NCBI RefSeq assembly: GCF_018771565.1
Contig: NZ_CP076326.1
Span: 1,612,001 to 1,676,000, forward strand
Length of the DNA: 64,000 nt
Direction of reading: 5' to 3'
From: Thermoflexus hugenholtzii
GTDB lineage: Bacteria > Chloroflexota > Anaerolineae > Thermoflexales > Thermoflexaceae
Below are positions 30,805 to 40,037 of this stretch, piece after piece. The notes under the pieces are model-generated. The model made no database searches. It was not told the origin of the DNA and was given only the letters and a program-made list of their open reading frames with translations. Within the stretch, counting starts at the first letter, position 1; each line of letters opens with the position of its first letter. The translations under genes and the position numbers were made by a program.

Positions 30805-32253
30805 TCAGGTTGGTGAGCTGGTTTTCTGACCGAACAGGCCGCCCGGTCGGATCAAGAGAACCACTGCCATGATCAGCACGGTGGAGGCCCGGGCAACGGC
30901 CGGGGAGAAGCGGAGGGCCTCCGCCATGCCCGGGAGCGCGATCCCCACTGTGACCAGGTAGTCCCCGAAAGCCCGGGCCAGACCCACCAGCATCGCTCCC
31001 GCCGCGGCACCCCCGTAGTGCCCCATGCCGCCGATGATCACCGCGATGAAGGCCTGGAGCAGGAACTCCAGCCCCATCGCCGGGCTCAGGCCCAGGAACG
31101 GGGTGGCCACCACGCCGCCCAACGCCGCCAGGGCGGAGCCCATGGCGAACATCCCGGTGAACAGCCGCCGCACCGGGATCCCCAGGGCTTCCACCATCTC
31201 CCGATCCTCCACGGCGGCCCGCACCGCCATGCCGACGCGGGTCCATCGCAACCACAGGCCGATCCCGGCCCACATCGCGATCCCCACGCCAATGATTAGC
31301 AGCCGATAGGTAGGGAAAGGACGCCCCAGCACGTCCAAGGAGGCACATCCTTGACTCAGCCACTCCCCGATGGATGAGGCCAGGCACGGCGCGGCGAAGA
31401 GAGAGGGACGCGGCAGCGGGGCATAGTTCGCGGGTCCCCAGACCACCCGCACCAATTCCGTCCCCACGTAGGACAAGCCCAGGGTCAGGAGGACCTGATA
31501 GATGGGGCGGGCGTAAAGAGGACGAATCAGCGTAGCCTCTATTCCAGCGCCCAGGGCGCCGCCAGCCAGGGTCCCGGCGAAAAGCGCTATGAGGAAACGG
31601 AGATCCGCCGGACTTCCCAGGATCCAGCGCTCCAAGGGCTCCCGGCCGATCAGCATCAGGATGCCCAGCCCCAACAGGCCGGCGGAAAGGGCCCCCGCGC
31701 GACGCAAAGACGTGGCGCGACGCCCCAACAGCCACCCGCCGCACAGACCTGCCAGCCCCATGGCCACCATGCGGGCGAAGACGATCCCCAACGGCTCCTG
31801 GGCAAGCGGGGTGGGGATCGAGCCGCCGGGCACCGTGCTCCCGAAGGCGACCAGCTTCCCGAGGTTGTAGTTCCAGAAAGCGAGGGCTCCCAGCCCAACC
31901 ATCCCCAACCCGTAGAGGGATCGGGACACCGGCAGTCGGCCCCCTGTAGCCTGCCCTATCACGATCCCAGCCCCCAGGGCCAGCCATAACGGGATCACAT
32001 TGAGCAACAGGCGCGGGTTCTGGTAAGCAGTCCAGCCAATGTAAGCTCCCAGCATAAACAGCGTGCCGTGCGCAAAATTGATCACATCCATCATCCCGAA
32101 GATCAGAGAGAGGCCGGAGGCGACCAAGAAGAACAAGGAGGCCAGGGTGAGGCCGGAGAGCACCACAGAGGCCCAGACCGGAGAAGGGAGGAAGAGGGCA
32201 GGGAGCCCCACGAGAGCCAGGAGGACCAGAGCGATCACCCATGTTCCCTTCAT
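30805..32253 (-). CDS. livH: branched-chain amino-acid-type ABC permease LivH, with extra membrane segment
   Basis: First membrane subunit of the importer. Family signatures flank an insertion: SGLSLIFGMMDVINFAHGTL near the N-terminus and GMAVRAAVEDREMVEALGIP plus FLLQAFIAVIIGGMGHYGGA near the C-terminus. The insertion of about 170 residues (about 70-235) adds several hydrophobic helices, making 482 residues against a usual 290-310. ATG at 32253 overlaps the LivF stop (ATGA) with GGGAG upstream; an earlier in-frame start at 32283 would overlap livF by 34 nt. Confidence 0.88.
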   Translation of the reverse strand: MKGTWVIALVLLALVGLPALFLPSPVWASVVLSGLTLASLFFLVASGLSLIFGMMDVINFAHGTLFMLGAYIGWTAYQNPRLLLNVIPLWLALGAGIVIGQATGGRLPVSRSLYGLGMVGLGALAFWNYNLGKLVAFGSTVPGGSIPTPLAQEPLGIVFARMVAMGLAGLCGGWLLGRRATSLRRAGALSAGLLGLGILMLIGREPLERWILGSPADLRFLIALFAGTLAGGALGAGIEATLIRPLYARPIYQVLLTLGLSYVGTELVRVVWGPANYAPLPRPSLFAAPCLASSIGEWLSQGCASLDVLGRPFPTYRLLIIGVGIAMWAGIGLWLRWTRVGMAVRAAVEDREMVEALGIPVRRLFTGMFAMGSALAALGGVVATPFLGLSPAMGLEFLLQAFIAVIIGGMGHYGGAAAGAMLVGLARAFGDYLVTVGIALPGMAEALRFSPAVARASTVLIMAVVLLIRPGGLFGQKTSSPT

Positions 32254-32957
32254 AGGGTTACTCCCAAATAGCGCTCGAGCCATCCTCGGTTTTCCCGCAA
32301 CTCCGCCATCGGTCCGCTTCGCACCACCCGCCCGTCCTCCATCAGGAGGTAATGGTCCGCCACATGCTGGACGGCGTGAAAGTTCTGCTCCACCAGGAGG
32401 ATCGACACCTCCCCGCGCAGCTGGTGGATGGCACCCATAACCTGCTCCACCAGCATCGGGGCTAAGCCCTCGCTGGGTTCATCGATGAGGAGAAGGCGGT
32501 TCTCTGGGACCAGAGCGCGGGCGATGGCCAGCATCTGCTGCTGGCCACCGGATAAAAGGCCGGCGGGCTTTTTCAGCGCTGCCTTCAGATCCGGGAAAAG
32601 ATGGAAGATCCAATCCGCCCTTCGGGCCAGATCCCCTCGGCGTCGCTCTGCCAGCTTCAGGTTTTCTTCCACCGTAAGGCCCCGAAAGATCGCCCGATGC
32701 TCCGGCACGTAGCCGATGCCCCGCCGCGCGATCTCATCGGTGGGACGCCCCCGGAGTTCCTCCCCCAGGAACCATATGCTTCCCTGGGTGGCCGGCCAGA
32801 GGCCCATGATGGTGCGCAGGGTGGTGGTCTTTCCCACCCCGTTTCGGCCCAGCAGGACAGTCAGGCTTCCTGCCTTCACCGCGAAAGAAACCCCCTTCAG
32901 GATGTGAAAGGACCCAACGAACGTATGAACCTCCTTCAATTCGAGGACGGCATCCAT
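32250..32957 (-). CDS. livF: branched-chain amino-acid-type ABC ATPase LivF
   Basis: Cytoplasmic ATPase of the Liv-type importer, 235 residues. Walker A is GRNGVGKTTTLRT, the signature LLSGGQQQMLAIARALV, Walker B LLLIDEPSEGLAP, with the LivF-like GIGYVPEHRAIFRGLTVEEN. It overlaps livG by 22 nt and livH by 4 nt, so translation is coupled. Confidence 0.92.
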   Translation of the reverse strand: MDAVLELKEVHTFVGSFHILKGVSFAVKAGSLTVLLGRNGVGKTTTLRTIMGLWPATQGSIWFLGEELRGRPTDEIARRGIGYVPEHRAIFRGLTVEENLKLAERRRGDLARRADWIFHLFPDLKAALKKPAGLLSGGQQQMLAIARALVPENRLLLIDEPSEGLAPMLVEQVMGAIHQLRGEVSILLVEQNFHAVQHVADHYLLMEDGRVVRSGPMAELRENRGWLERYLGVTL

Positions 32958-33712
32958 GTCCGTTCCCCCAAGTATGCGCGTTGGACTTCCTCATCGCGGG
33001 CGATCTCCTCCGGAGTGCCTTCCGCCAGCACGCGCCCGTGATGGAGGACGGTTACCCGATGGGCCAAGCGCATCACCAGGTCGATCTTGTGCTCGATCAG
33101 GAGGATGGTCCGCCCTCGCCGCTGATGGATCTCCTCGATGAGGCGGATCAAGCGAGGGATCTGCTCGAGAGCCATCCCGGACGCCGGCTCGTCCAGCAGC
33201 ATGAGCTCCGGCTCCTGAGCCAGGAGCATCGCGATCTCCAGCCATCGCCGATGTCCGTGGGAGAGAATACGAGCCGGGAGATCAGCCAGCTCCGCCATGC
33301 CGATCTCGTGCAGCACCGCCCAGGCCCGATCCAGATACCGATGGAGCCGGCCGGCCGGGACCCAGAAGCGGAAGTTATCGGGCCCCAGGGCCTGGGCGGC
33401 CAATCGCACGTTCTCCAGGACGCTCAGGTTAGGGAAGACATGAATAAGCTGATAGGCGCGGCCGATCCCCAGATGCGCCCGACGGTAAGGAGGGAGATCC
33501 GTGATGTCCTGGCCCCGGTAGAAGATACGGCCGGCGCTGGGACGCAATGCACCTCCGATCAGGTTGAAGAGCGTGGACTTGCCGGCTCCGTTCGGCCCGA
33601 TGAGGGCATGGATGGCGCCCGCCTCTACCCGCAGATTCACCCGATCCACCGCCCGCAACCCTCCGAAATCCTTTGTCAATTCCCGGGTCTCCAGAAGAAT
33701 CTCCCCTGGCAT
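32936..33712 (-). CDS. livG: branched-chain amino-acid-type ABC ATPase LivG
   Basis: Second ATPase of the importer. Walker A GPNGAGKSTLFNLIGG, LivG-type GRAYQLIHVFPNLSVLENV, a degenerate signature ARILSHGHRRWLEIAMLLA in place of LSGGQ-like LSYG, and Walker B LMLLDEPASGM. The frame opens at 33841, but the family start is MPGEILLETRELTKDFGG at 33712, with GGGAGGGG immediately upstream; 258 residues. Confidence 0.9.
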   Translation of the reverse strand: MPGEILLETRELTKDFGGLRAVDRVNLRVEAGAIHALIGPNGAGKSTLFNLIGGALRPSAGRIFYRGQDITDLPPYRRAHLGIGRAYQLIHVFPNLSVLENVRLAAQALGPDNFRFWVPAGRLHRYLDRAWAVLHEIGMAELADLPARILSHGHRRWLEIAMLLAQEPELMLLDEPASGMALEQIPRLIRLIEEIHQRRGRTILLIEHKIDLVMRLAHRVTVLHHGRVLAEGTPEEIARDEEVQRAYLGERTWMPSSN

Positions 33713-33844
33713 CCCTCCCCTCCCTGGACCTTGGCCGGCCGCCTCCGCTTGCCGGATCCTCCCTTCGCCTTTATCCTCGAGAAGGGTTCGCCCCGGTGAG
33801 GGCGGGCAGCGCCCCGTGCCCCTCAGCTGCCCGCCCCTCACCGC

Positions 33845-35155
33845 CTACGGTTTGGGACAGCGCTCCTGATAGGGACCCTCCAGCATGCACGGCGGCGCTG
33901 TCTCCTCCGGCGAGAACTCCTTGATCAGCTCGAAGAACCGGAACTGGGGATCCTTGGGATCCTTCAGGCGGACCAGATACATCGGCTGCAGAGCGACATG
34001 GTCGTAGGGACGGATGATGTAAGTGCCCTTTGGGCCCTGGAAGGTCATGCCCTCAAAGACGGGGATCAGGGCCTCCGCCCGGGCATCGCCGTTGGTTTTC
34101 TTCAGTCCCTCGACGACCATGATCGCCGCGGCCATGCCGCCCGCGGTGAAGAGATCGGGCGGCGTCCCGAACTTCTCCTGGTGACGTTTCACCAGCCAGT
34201 CGTTGACCGGGTTCTTAGGCAACGTGTAGTGATAGACACTCACGCCGACCGCTCCCACCGCGGAGATATAGCCAGAGGCGATGCTCTGGTTGTCCCCCAT
34301 CCCGGTGGCCACCGTCATCTTCTGGAAGATCCCCAGGTCCTGCATCTGCTGAAAGAGCGGCACAAACCCTGCGCCGGCCCAGGTCACGATGAGGACCTCC
34401 GCGTTGGCATCCAGCACCCGCTGGAGGTAAGGGGTGAAATCCGTGGTCTCCAGAGGGATGAAGATCGTCCCTGCGCCCTCAGGGGTGTCATTGATGGTGA
34501 AGCGGCCGCCCAGGCTTTTCACCACATTGTAAAAAGCACGGGCAGAGCCGTGGCCGAAAGCGTAATCCGGGGCGATCTGCACAAAGGTCTTGCCCATCTC
34601 GATCAGGGCCTTGCCCATCGTCAGGGCATCCTGCACGCTGGTCCGGCTGGTCCGGAAAGTATAGGGATTGAAGTTCTTGCCGGTGATGTCCGGGCTGGCC
34701 GCCGGCTCCGCGATCAGGATGACTTTGTGCTCCTCGGCCACCTTCTGGACGGCCAGGGTGACGCCGGAGCTGGGGGCTCCCACTAAGATCTCCACGCCCT
34801 CGGCCTCGATGAGCTCGCGGGCTTGGGCCACCCCTTTCTCCGGGTCGCTGGCATTGTCGCGGATGATCACCTGGATGGGGCGGCCCGCCACCGCCATCGT
34901 CCCGCCGGTGGCGTATTCCAGGCCCAGCATGAAGCCGTTCTCCAGCATGGGTCCATAGAGCGCCAGAGAGCCGGAGCGGTCGGTGAGCAGGCCGATCTTC
35001 AACGGCTTGCCCGGTGTTGGGGATGGAGTGGGGGCCACCGTGGGCGTGGCCGGGGCAGGCGCCGCGGTGGGCGTCGGCGAGGGCACCGCCGGCGCTGCGC
35101 AGGCCCCAGCCAGCAACAGAAGAACCATCCATCCTACCAGACGGTAACACTTCAT
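33845..35155 (-). CDS. Liv-type ABC substrate-binding lipoprotein
   Basis: Periplasmic-type binding protein family 6, 436 residues. The signal MKCYRLVGWMVLLLLAGAC ends in a lipobox LAGAC (Cys19), followed by a Pro/Thr/Ala linker and the mature start KIGLLTDRSGSLALYGP. The two-lobed fold includes GVEILVGAPSSGVTLAV and FVQIAPDYAFGHGSARAFY. In this operon the ligand is more likely an aromatic, branched or hydroxylated organic acid than an amino acid, because acyl-CoA ligases surround it (inference). Confidence 0.9.
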   Translation of the reverse strand: MKCYRLVGWMVLLLLAGACAAPAVPSPTPTAAPAPATPTVAPTPSPTPGKPLKIGLLTDRSGSLALYGPMLENGFMLGLEYATGGTMAVAGRPIQVIIRDNASDPEKGVAQARELIEAEGVEILVGAPSSGVTLAVQKVAEEHKVILIAEPAASPDITGKNFNPYTFRTSRTSVQDALTMGKALIEMGKTFVQIAPDYAFGHGSARAFYNVVKSLGGRFTINDTPEGAGTIFIPLETTDFTPYLQRVLDANAEVLIVTWAGAGFVPLFQQMQDLGIFQKMTVATGMGDNQSIASGYISAVGAVGVSVYHYTLPKNPVNDWLVKRHQEKFGTPPDLFTAGGMAAAIMVVEGLKKTNGDARAEALIPVFEGMTFQGPKGTYIIRPYDHVALQPMYLVRLKDPKDPQFRFFELIKEFSPEETAPPCMLEGPYQERCPKP

Positions 35156-35172
35156 CTCCCACCTCCTTCTGT

Positions 35173-35610
35173 TCAGGTTCGCTGATCATCGGCAGGACGC
35201 CGAGGATCGCCTCCCGGAGCCAGAACGACCGCTTCCCCGCGCAGCACCTCCTCGCCGTGCTGGTTGAGGCAGCGTGTCGCCAGGGTGATCACCGGCTTGT
35301 CCTCTCGGATTCGGACCACCTCCACCACCGCGGTGACCGTGTCACCGAGGTAGACCGGCCGGAGGAACTCCAAAGTCTGGCGGAGGTAGATCGTCCCCGG
35401 ACCCGGCAATATCCGCCCCAGGACGGCGGAGATCAGCCCCGCCACCAGCATCCCGTGGGCGATGGGCCGGCCGAAGCGGGTGTTTCGGGCGAACTCCTCA
35501 TCCAGATGCAACGGATTATCGTCCCCGGTCAGCGCAGCGAAGGCCTCTACATCCGCGCGAGTGACCGTCTTCGTCCGCGAGGCGGTGGCACCAACCCGCA
35601 GCTCAACCAT
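35173..35610 (-). CDS. MaoC-like hotdog-fold dehydratase/hydratase
   Basis: Probable (R)-specific enoyl-CoA hydratase of 145 residues. The hydratase-2 motif is FAALTGDDNPLHLDEEFA, with Asp and His catalytic candidates and RPIAHGMLVAGLIS following. GGGGAGG lies 5 nt before ATG at 35610, and the gene overlaps the preceding KAS III-like gene by 8 nt. Confidence 0.88.
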   Translation of the reverse strand: MVELRVGATASRTKTVTRADVEAFAALTGDDNPLHLDEEFARNTRFGRPIAHGMLVAGLISAVLGRILPGPGTIYLRQTLEFLRPVYLGDTVTAVVEVVRIREDKPVITLATRCLNQHGEEVLRGEAVVLAPGGDPRRPADDQRT

Positions 35611-36625
35611 GAGGACCTCCCCACCGGAGCACGGTGGCACCCCAAGAGTATCCCGTGCCGGCGCTCAGCAGCACCACCACATCGCCGTTCCGCAGGCGGC
35701 CCGCCTCTCGCGCCAGGTAAAGACCGAGCAGGGGATCCGCTGCGGAAAGATGCCCGTAATCCGAAAGGTAGATCGCCTGGGATTCCGCTAAACCCAGAGT
35801 AGAGAGCAGGGCCTCGAAGAGGGAGCGCTTGGTGTGCAGCGGGATCAGGAAATCGGGGCCGTGACATCCGCTCCGAGCGATGGCCTCCCGTACCACTCCT
35901 ACGAAATGATCGAGGGTGATGGGATCCAGCATGGCCTTCATCTGGACCGGATCCGTGACATCGAAATAATGCAGGCGCCGCTCCACGGTCTCATGGCTGG
36001 GCGGGAGCACGGAGCCGCCCGCCGGGACCCGCACGAACTCGGCGAAACGGCCGTCGGTGCGCAATGCGGATTCCAGCACCACGTTGAAGGGGTGATCCCG
36101 CCGGAGCAAACAGGCCGCCGCCCCGTCGCCGAAGTTGAACATAAAGCGGGCGCGGTGATTGGTGTAATCCAGGAGCATGGACTCGTTAGAGGCCGCTACC
36201 AGCAGGACGTGGCGCAGGGAGGGATCGGCCAGCATCATGCTTCGAGCCGCCTTCATGGCGAAAGGGAGCCCGGCCGAGGTCCCGCAGATCTCGAAGGCAT
36301 AGGCCCGGCGGGCCCCCAGCAGCGCCTGGATGCGAGGCGCGGCCAGCCACACGTAGTAATCCTTGTGCATGCTCCCGAAGTAGATCAGGGCATCCACCTC
36401 CTCCGGTGAAATCCCGGCGTCCTGGAGGGCGCGTCGGCCGGCCTCGGCGGCCATCATGGAGACCGTCTCCCCCTTTCCCGACACATCCGCGATATGCTTC
36501 TGGTTCAAACCGAACTTGGCGCGGATGACCTCCTCGGGTATGCCAGAGGCCGCAGCCAGTTCCCTCGCGGTCATCACCCGTTCCGGAAGATAAACGCCCA
36601 GCCCGGCGATGCCGATCACGGTCAT
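35603..36625 (-). CDS. KAS III-like thiolase-fold condensing enzyme
   Basis: 340 residues resembling 3-oxoacyl-ACP synthase III/HMG-CoA-synthase relatives. The nucleophile Cys114 lies in YAFEICGTSAGLPFAMK and the His in FLIPLHTKRS. The third site reads YLSDYGHLSAADPLLGLYLA, where FabH proteins normally have an Asn in a GN motif. This points to a specialised condensing or thioester-hydrolysing enzyme rather than housekeeping FabH. It overlaps the upstream ligase gene by 4 nt (ATGA). Substrate unknown. Confidence 0.8.
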   Translation of the reverse strand: MTVIGIAGLGVYLPERVMTARELAAASGIPEEVIRAKFGLNQKHIADVSGKGETVSMMAAEAGRRALQDAGISPEEVDALIYFGSMHKDYYVWLAAPRIQALLGARRAYAFEICGTSAGLPFAMKAARSMMLADPSLRHVLLVAASNESMLLDYTNHRARFMFNFGDGAAACLLRRDHPFNVVLESALRTDGRFAEFVRVPAGGSVLPPSHETVERRLHYFDVTDPVQMKAMLDPITLDHFVGVVREAIARSGCHGPDFLIPLHTKRSLFEALLSTLGLAESQAIYLSDYGHLSAADPLLGLYLAREAGRLRNGDVVVLLSAGTGYSWGATVLRWGGPHG

Positions 36626-38151
36626 GACGCCTCCCCATAAAGAGCCTTCACTTCGGAACGCACGATTTTCCCCAGTGCATTCCGAGGAAGAGCCTCAACG
36701 AAAACCACGGACCTGGGGATCTTATAACGAGCCAGGCGCCCCTCACACCAGGCCAACAACTCCTCCGGCTCCACTTTCCAACCCGGACGCAAAACCACCA
36801 CAGCCCGCCCCACCTCTCCCCATTTCGGATCCGGCACCCCAATGACGCATACCTCTTGAACAGCAGGATGCTGCGCCAGCACTGCTTCTACCTCCGCTGG
36901 ATATACATTGAGACCCCCGCTCTTAAACATCTCTTTCAGACGCCCAACAATGTAGGTAAATCCCTTCTCATCACGGTAAGCCAGATCTCCTGTCCGAAAC
37001 CAGCCATCCCGGAGAGCATCCATGGTCGCTTCCGGGAGGTTCCAGTATCCAGAAAAGATGTTGGGACCACGCAACCAGAGCTCCCCGACTTCGCCCGGCT
37101 TCGCTTCATGACCTTCAGGGGTTACGATGCGAGCTTCGGTGAAGAAGGCTGGCTTGCCGATGAAGCCCAGGGACCGGGTTCCATGTTCGAATTCCTCCGG
37201 CTCCAGCATGAACGCTGTCGGTGACGTCTCGGTCAGCCCATAGCCACCCCCGAAAGGCAAACCCCGCTTTCGAAAGGCCTCCACAACCTCTAGCGGACAG
37301 CGATCACCGCCGTTGTAGAAAGCACGCACACTGGACAAATCCGTTCGATCGAAGAGGGGCGAACTGAGTAGCATCTGAAAGATTGTGGGCACGCCCATCA
37401 CGATGGTCACCCTTTCCTGCTCGATCAACCGAAGGGCCTCATCAGGATCAAAACGCCGAGGCATCACCACACGTCCGCCCACCAGCAAGGTGGGTAAAGT
37501 GAAGAGGCCGATACCTCCAACATGAACTAAAGGGAGAAGGGTGAGGGTTGTGTCCTCCGCTGTGATACGGAGGGCGATGATATCGTTCATCGCGTTCCAG
37601 AATTGGTTAGCATGTGTCAACACCGCCCCTTTGGGACGCCCCGTGGTTCCGGAGGTGTAGACGATCAGAAGGGGAAGATCCCAGGAGAGAGGATTCCCAG
37701 GCTCATGCTCTGGGTGGCCTGCGACCCAGGAAACATAAGGCAGAGCTCCTTCTACCGGCTCTTCAGCAAGCACGACAACTTCTTCCAGAGAGCCCTGAGC
37801 ACGAAGCGGCTCAATCATTGAAGCCTGTTCGAGCCCCACAAACAGAATGCGCACTCCTGCATCCTGGATCTGATAGAGAAGCTCTGGGACAGCCAAACGG
37901 TAGTTCAGCGGAACCACGATCAGCCCGATCTTGGCGGCACCGAAAAGCAAGAACAGGAAACGGGGATCGTTCATGGAGAGTATTCCTATTCGATCCCCTT
38001 CCCGCAGACCCATGGCTTGCAACGCATGCGCTGCGCGATTCGCCTCACGATTCAGCGCTCCATAGGTATAACGGCTGGTTGGCGTAACCAATGCCTCCCG
38101 ATTGGGATGAAGATGGGCATGCTTATAAATCCAGTAGCCAACGCCATACAT
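36622..38151 (-). CDS. AMP-dependent acyl-CoA ligase 1 (low-GC)
   Basis: ANL-superfamily adenylating ligase, 509 residues. P-loop VYTSGTTGRPKGAVLTHAN, GGYGLTETSP, TGDLAYRDEKGFTYIVGR and the catalytic Lys in PRNALGKIVRSEV are present. It activates a carboxylic acid to acyl-AMP and acyl-CoA. Base composition is unusual: sampled lines are near 53% G+C, against about 70% in the paralogous ligase at 40038, suggesting recent acquisition. GAGGAGG lies upstream of ATG, and 7 nt separate it from the hydrolase gene. Confidence 0.92.
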   Translation of the reverse strand: MYGVGYWIYKHAHLHPNREALVTPTSRYTYGALNREANRAAHALQAMGLREGDRIGILSMNDPRFLFLLFGAAKIGLIVVPLNYRLAVPELLYQIQDAGVRILFVGLEQASMIEPLRAQGSLEEVVVLAEEPVEGALPYVSWVAGHPEHEPGNPLSWDLPLLIVYTSGTTGRPKGAVLTHANQFWNAMNDIIALRITAEDTTLTLLPLVHVGGIGLFTLPTLLVGGRVVMPRRFDPDEALRLIEQERVTIVMGVPTIFQMLLSSPLFDRTDLSSVRAFYNGGDRCPLEVVEAFRKRGLPFGGGYGLTETSPTAFMLEPEEFEHGTRSLGFIGKPAFFTEARIVTPEGHEAKPGEVGELWLRGPNIFSGYWNLPEATMDALRDGWFRTGDLAYRDEKGFTYIVGRLKEMFKSGGLNVYPAEVEAVLAQHPAVQEVCVIGVPDPKWGEVGRAVVVLRPGWKVEPEELLAWCEGRLARYKIPRSVVFVEALPRNALGKIVRSEVKALYGEAS

Positions 38152-38158
38152 AATGGCT

Positions 38159-39211
38159 TCACCTCCTCAACCAAGCGTGGAGGATCTCCTGGAAGACCTC
38201 CGGGCGCTCCAGATAAGGGGTGTGGCCAGCCTCGGGGATCTCTTCCTCCTGATATCGGCCTCCGGCCGCCTCATACCGCTCCAGCACCCGGCGGGTCTGG
38301 GCGACCATCGGCTGAGGGGGATAGATTGCCTCTCCGGGCCAGCCGGGGACGAGGCCGATGGATCCAAGGTAGCCGAAATCAAACAGGGAATGATCCGAGA
38401 CGATGACATCCTCCGCCCCCCGGATCCAGAGGATAGGCGGCTTGGGGTCGATCGCCGCCAGGGCGCTCAGGTTGCAATACTTCGGGCTCATGGCGTTGTT
38501 CACCCCGCGGGTTCCGGGAGCGATTCCCGGCCAGTTAGCGGAGATCTGGAAATCGCCGGGATAGTTCTCCTCGCCCACAGCGGTGCGCACCATCGATTCC
38601 ACCAGGATGTCCTCCCGGGGATGAAGGAAGGGCGCTTTCCCATAGAAGGCGCGGAGCACGCGACGTGGGGAGAAATCGCTCTCATCGCTTCGATCCCCTG
38701 CCGCCAGCCGGCGCACGAACTCCGGGTTCGCCGTCCCACCCCCCGAGCCCGCATAGTCCGGCCAGCACGGCGTGCCCTCCGGATCCTTCGTGCCGCCGAA
38801 CCCATAGGGCGAGAGCGGGTCAACCAGCGTGAGGGAGAAGATCCGCTCGGCGTGATCGATGGCGTATTGCATGGCGATTCCCCCACCCATTGAGTGGCCG
38901 ACCAGATGGAAACGCGCCAGGCCCATGGTCTCTACCAGCGCATGCACGTCGTCGCTGAAATCCCGAAGCCCGCGCGTGGCGTCCACCGGCCGCCGCTCCG
39001 ATTCCCCATAGCCCCGCAGGTCGGGGGCGATGGCCTGGAAGTCGGGCGGCAGGGCGAGCATCGTTTCCTCCCAGAAGGTCGCGGAGGAGACATTGCCGTG
39101 GAGGAAGACCACCGGCTCGCCATCCGGCGGACCAGCGAAGAGAACGTGGAAGGTCAAGCGCGGGGTATGGATCTGCTCACAACGGATCCCTTCCAGATGG
39201 GGCATTCGCAT
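38159..39211 (-). CDS. alpha/beta-hydrolase (long form)
   Basis: 350 residues with oxyanion-region HGNVSSATFWEE, nucleophile elbow VGHSMGGGIAMQ (Ser), and a late EAGHTPYLERPE (His). A long cap (about 150-250) contains AFYGKAPFLHPREDIL. GGGAGGGAG precedes ATG. Probably an esterase, lactonase or C-C hydrolase acting on the operon's substrate. Substrate unknown. Confidence 0.85.
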   Translation of the reverse strand: MRMPHLEGIRCEQIHTPRLTFHVLFAGPPDGEPVVFLHGNVSSATFWEETMLALPPDFQAIAPDLRGYGESERRPVDATRGLRDFSDDVHALVETMGLARFHLVGHSMGGGIAMQYAIDHAERIFSLTLVDPLSPYGFGGTKDPEGTPCWPDYAGSGGGTANPEFVRRLAAGDRSDESDFSPRRVLRAFYGKAPFLHPREDILVESMVRTAVGEENYPGDFQISANWPGIAPGTRGVNNAMSPKYCNLSALAAIDPKPPILWIRGAEDVIVSDHSLFDFGYLGSIGLVPGWPGEAIYPPQPMVAQTRRVLERYEAAGGRYQEEEIPEAGHTPYLERPEVFQEILHAWLRR

Positions 39212-39253
39212 CGCTCCCTCCCTGAGTCGGAATAAAACTCCCCCTCTCTCCCT

Positions 39254-40009
39254 TCAACGAGCTGTCCAGCCCAGGTCGATGGTCCAGGCGGCCCCGGTGA
39301 CCGCCGAGGCCTCCTCGGAGCACAGATAGGCGACCAGGGCGGCCACCTCCTCAGGCTCGATCAGGCGACGGATGGCCGCCGGCTCCAGCATGATCTTCTC
39401 CACCACCTCTTCGGGGGGAAGCCCTCGCATCCGTGCCTGATCCTGAATCTGGTTCTCCACCAAGGGGGTGCGCACGTAGGCGGGGCAGATCGCGTTCGCC
39501 GTGATGCCGTAAGGTCCTCCCTCCAGGGCCGCCACACGGGTGAGGCCGATCAGGCCGTGTTTGGCGGCCACATAGGCGCTCTTGAAGGGCGAGGCCACCA
39601 GGCCGTGGATCGAGGCGATGTTCACGATCCGCCCCCAGCGCTGAGCTTTCATAGCCGGCCAGGCATATTTGATGAGCAGGAAGGGGGCGGTCAGCATCAC
39701 GGCCAGCATGGCCTCCCAAATCTCCTCTGGGAACGCCTCGATGGGGTCGATGTGCTGGAAGCCCGCGTTGTTGATCAGGATGTGCAGGGCTCCGAAGCGC
39801 TCCAGAGTCTCCGCGATGAGGCGGCGGCAATCCTCGCGGCGGCGCAAGTCGAGGCAGAGGAAAAGACCCCCGATGGAGCGGGCCACCGCCTGCCCGCGCT
39901 CCGCCTGGATGTCGGCGACCACCACCTGATCCCCACCCCGGGCCAGCCGCTCGGCGATGGCCCGCCCGATCCCGCTCGCCGCCCCGGTCACCACGGCCAC
40001 CCGCCCCAT
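39254..40009 (-). CDS. bdhA: short-chain dehydrogenase, 3-hydroxybutyrate-dehydrogenase-like
   Basis: NAD-dependent SDR of 251 residues. Cofactor motif [27 protein letters not shown], active-site [12 protein letters not shown] (Tyr-x3-Lys) and [15 protein letters not shown] closely match D-3-hydroxybutyrate dehydrogenases. It would oxidise 3-hydroxybutyrate to acetoacetate or act on a similar hydroxy-acid. ATG at 40009 has AGGAGGGG upstream; the frame opens earlier inside the next gene. It lies between the long hydrolase and ligase 2. Confidence 0.85.
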   Translation of the reverse strand: MGRVAVVTGAASGIGRAIAERLARGGDQVVVADIQAERGQAVARSIGGLFLCLDLRRREDCRRLIAETLERFGALHILINNAGFQHIDPIEAFPEEIWEAMLAVMLTAPFLLIKYAWPAMKAQRWGRIVNIASIHGLVASPFKSAYVAAKHGLIGLTRVAALEGGPYGITANAICPAYVRTPLVENQIQDQARMRGLPPEEVVEKIMLEPAAIRRLIEPEEVAALVAYLCSEEASAVTGAAWTIDLGWTAR

Positions 40010-40037
40010 CGGCCCCTCCTTAAAATTGACCTGCCGG

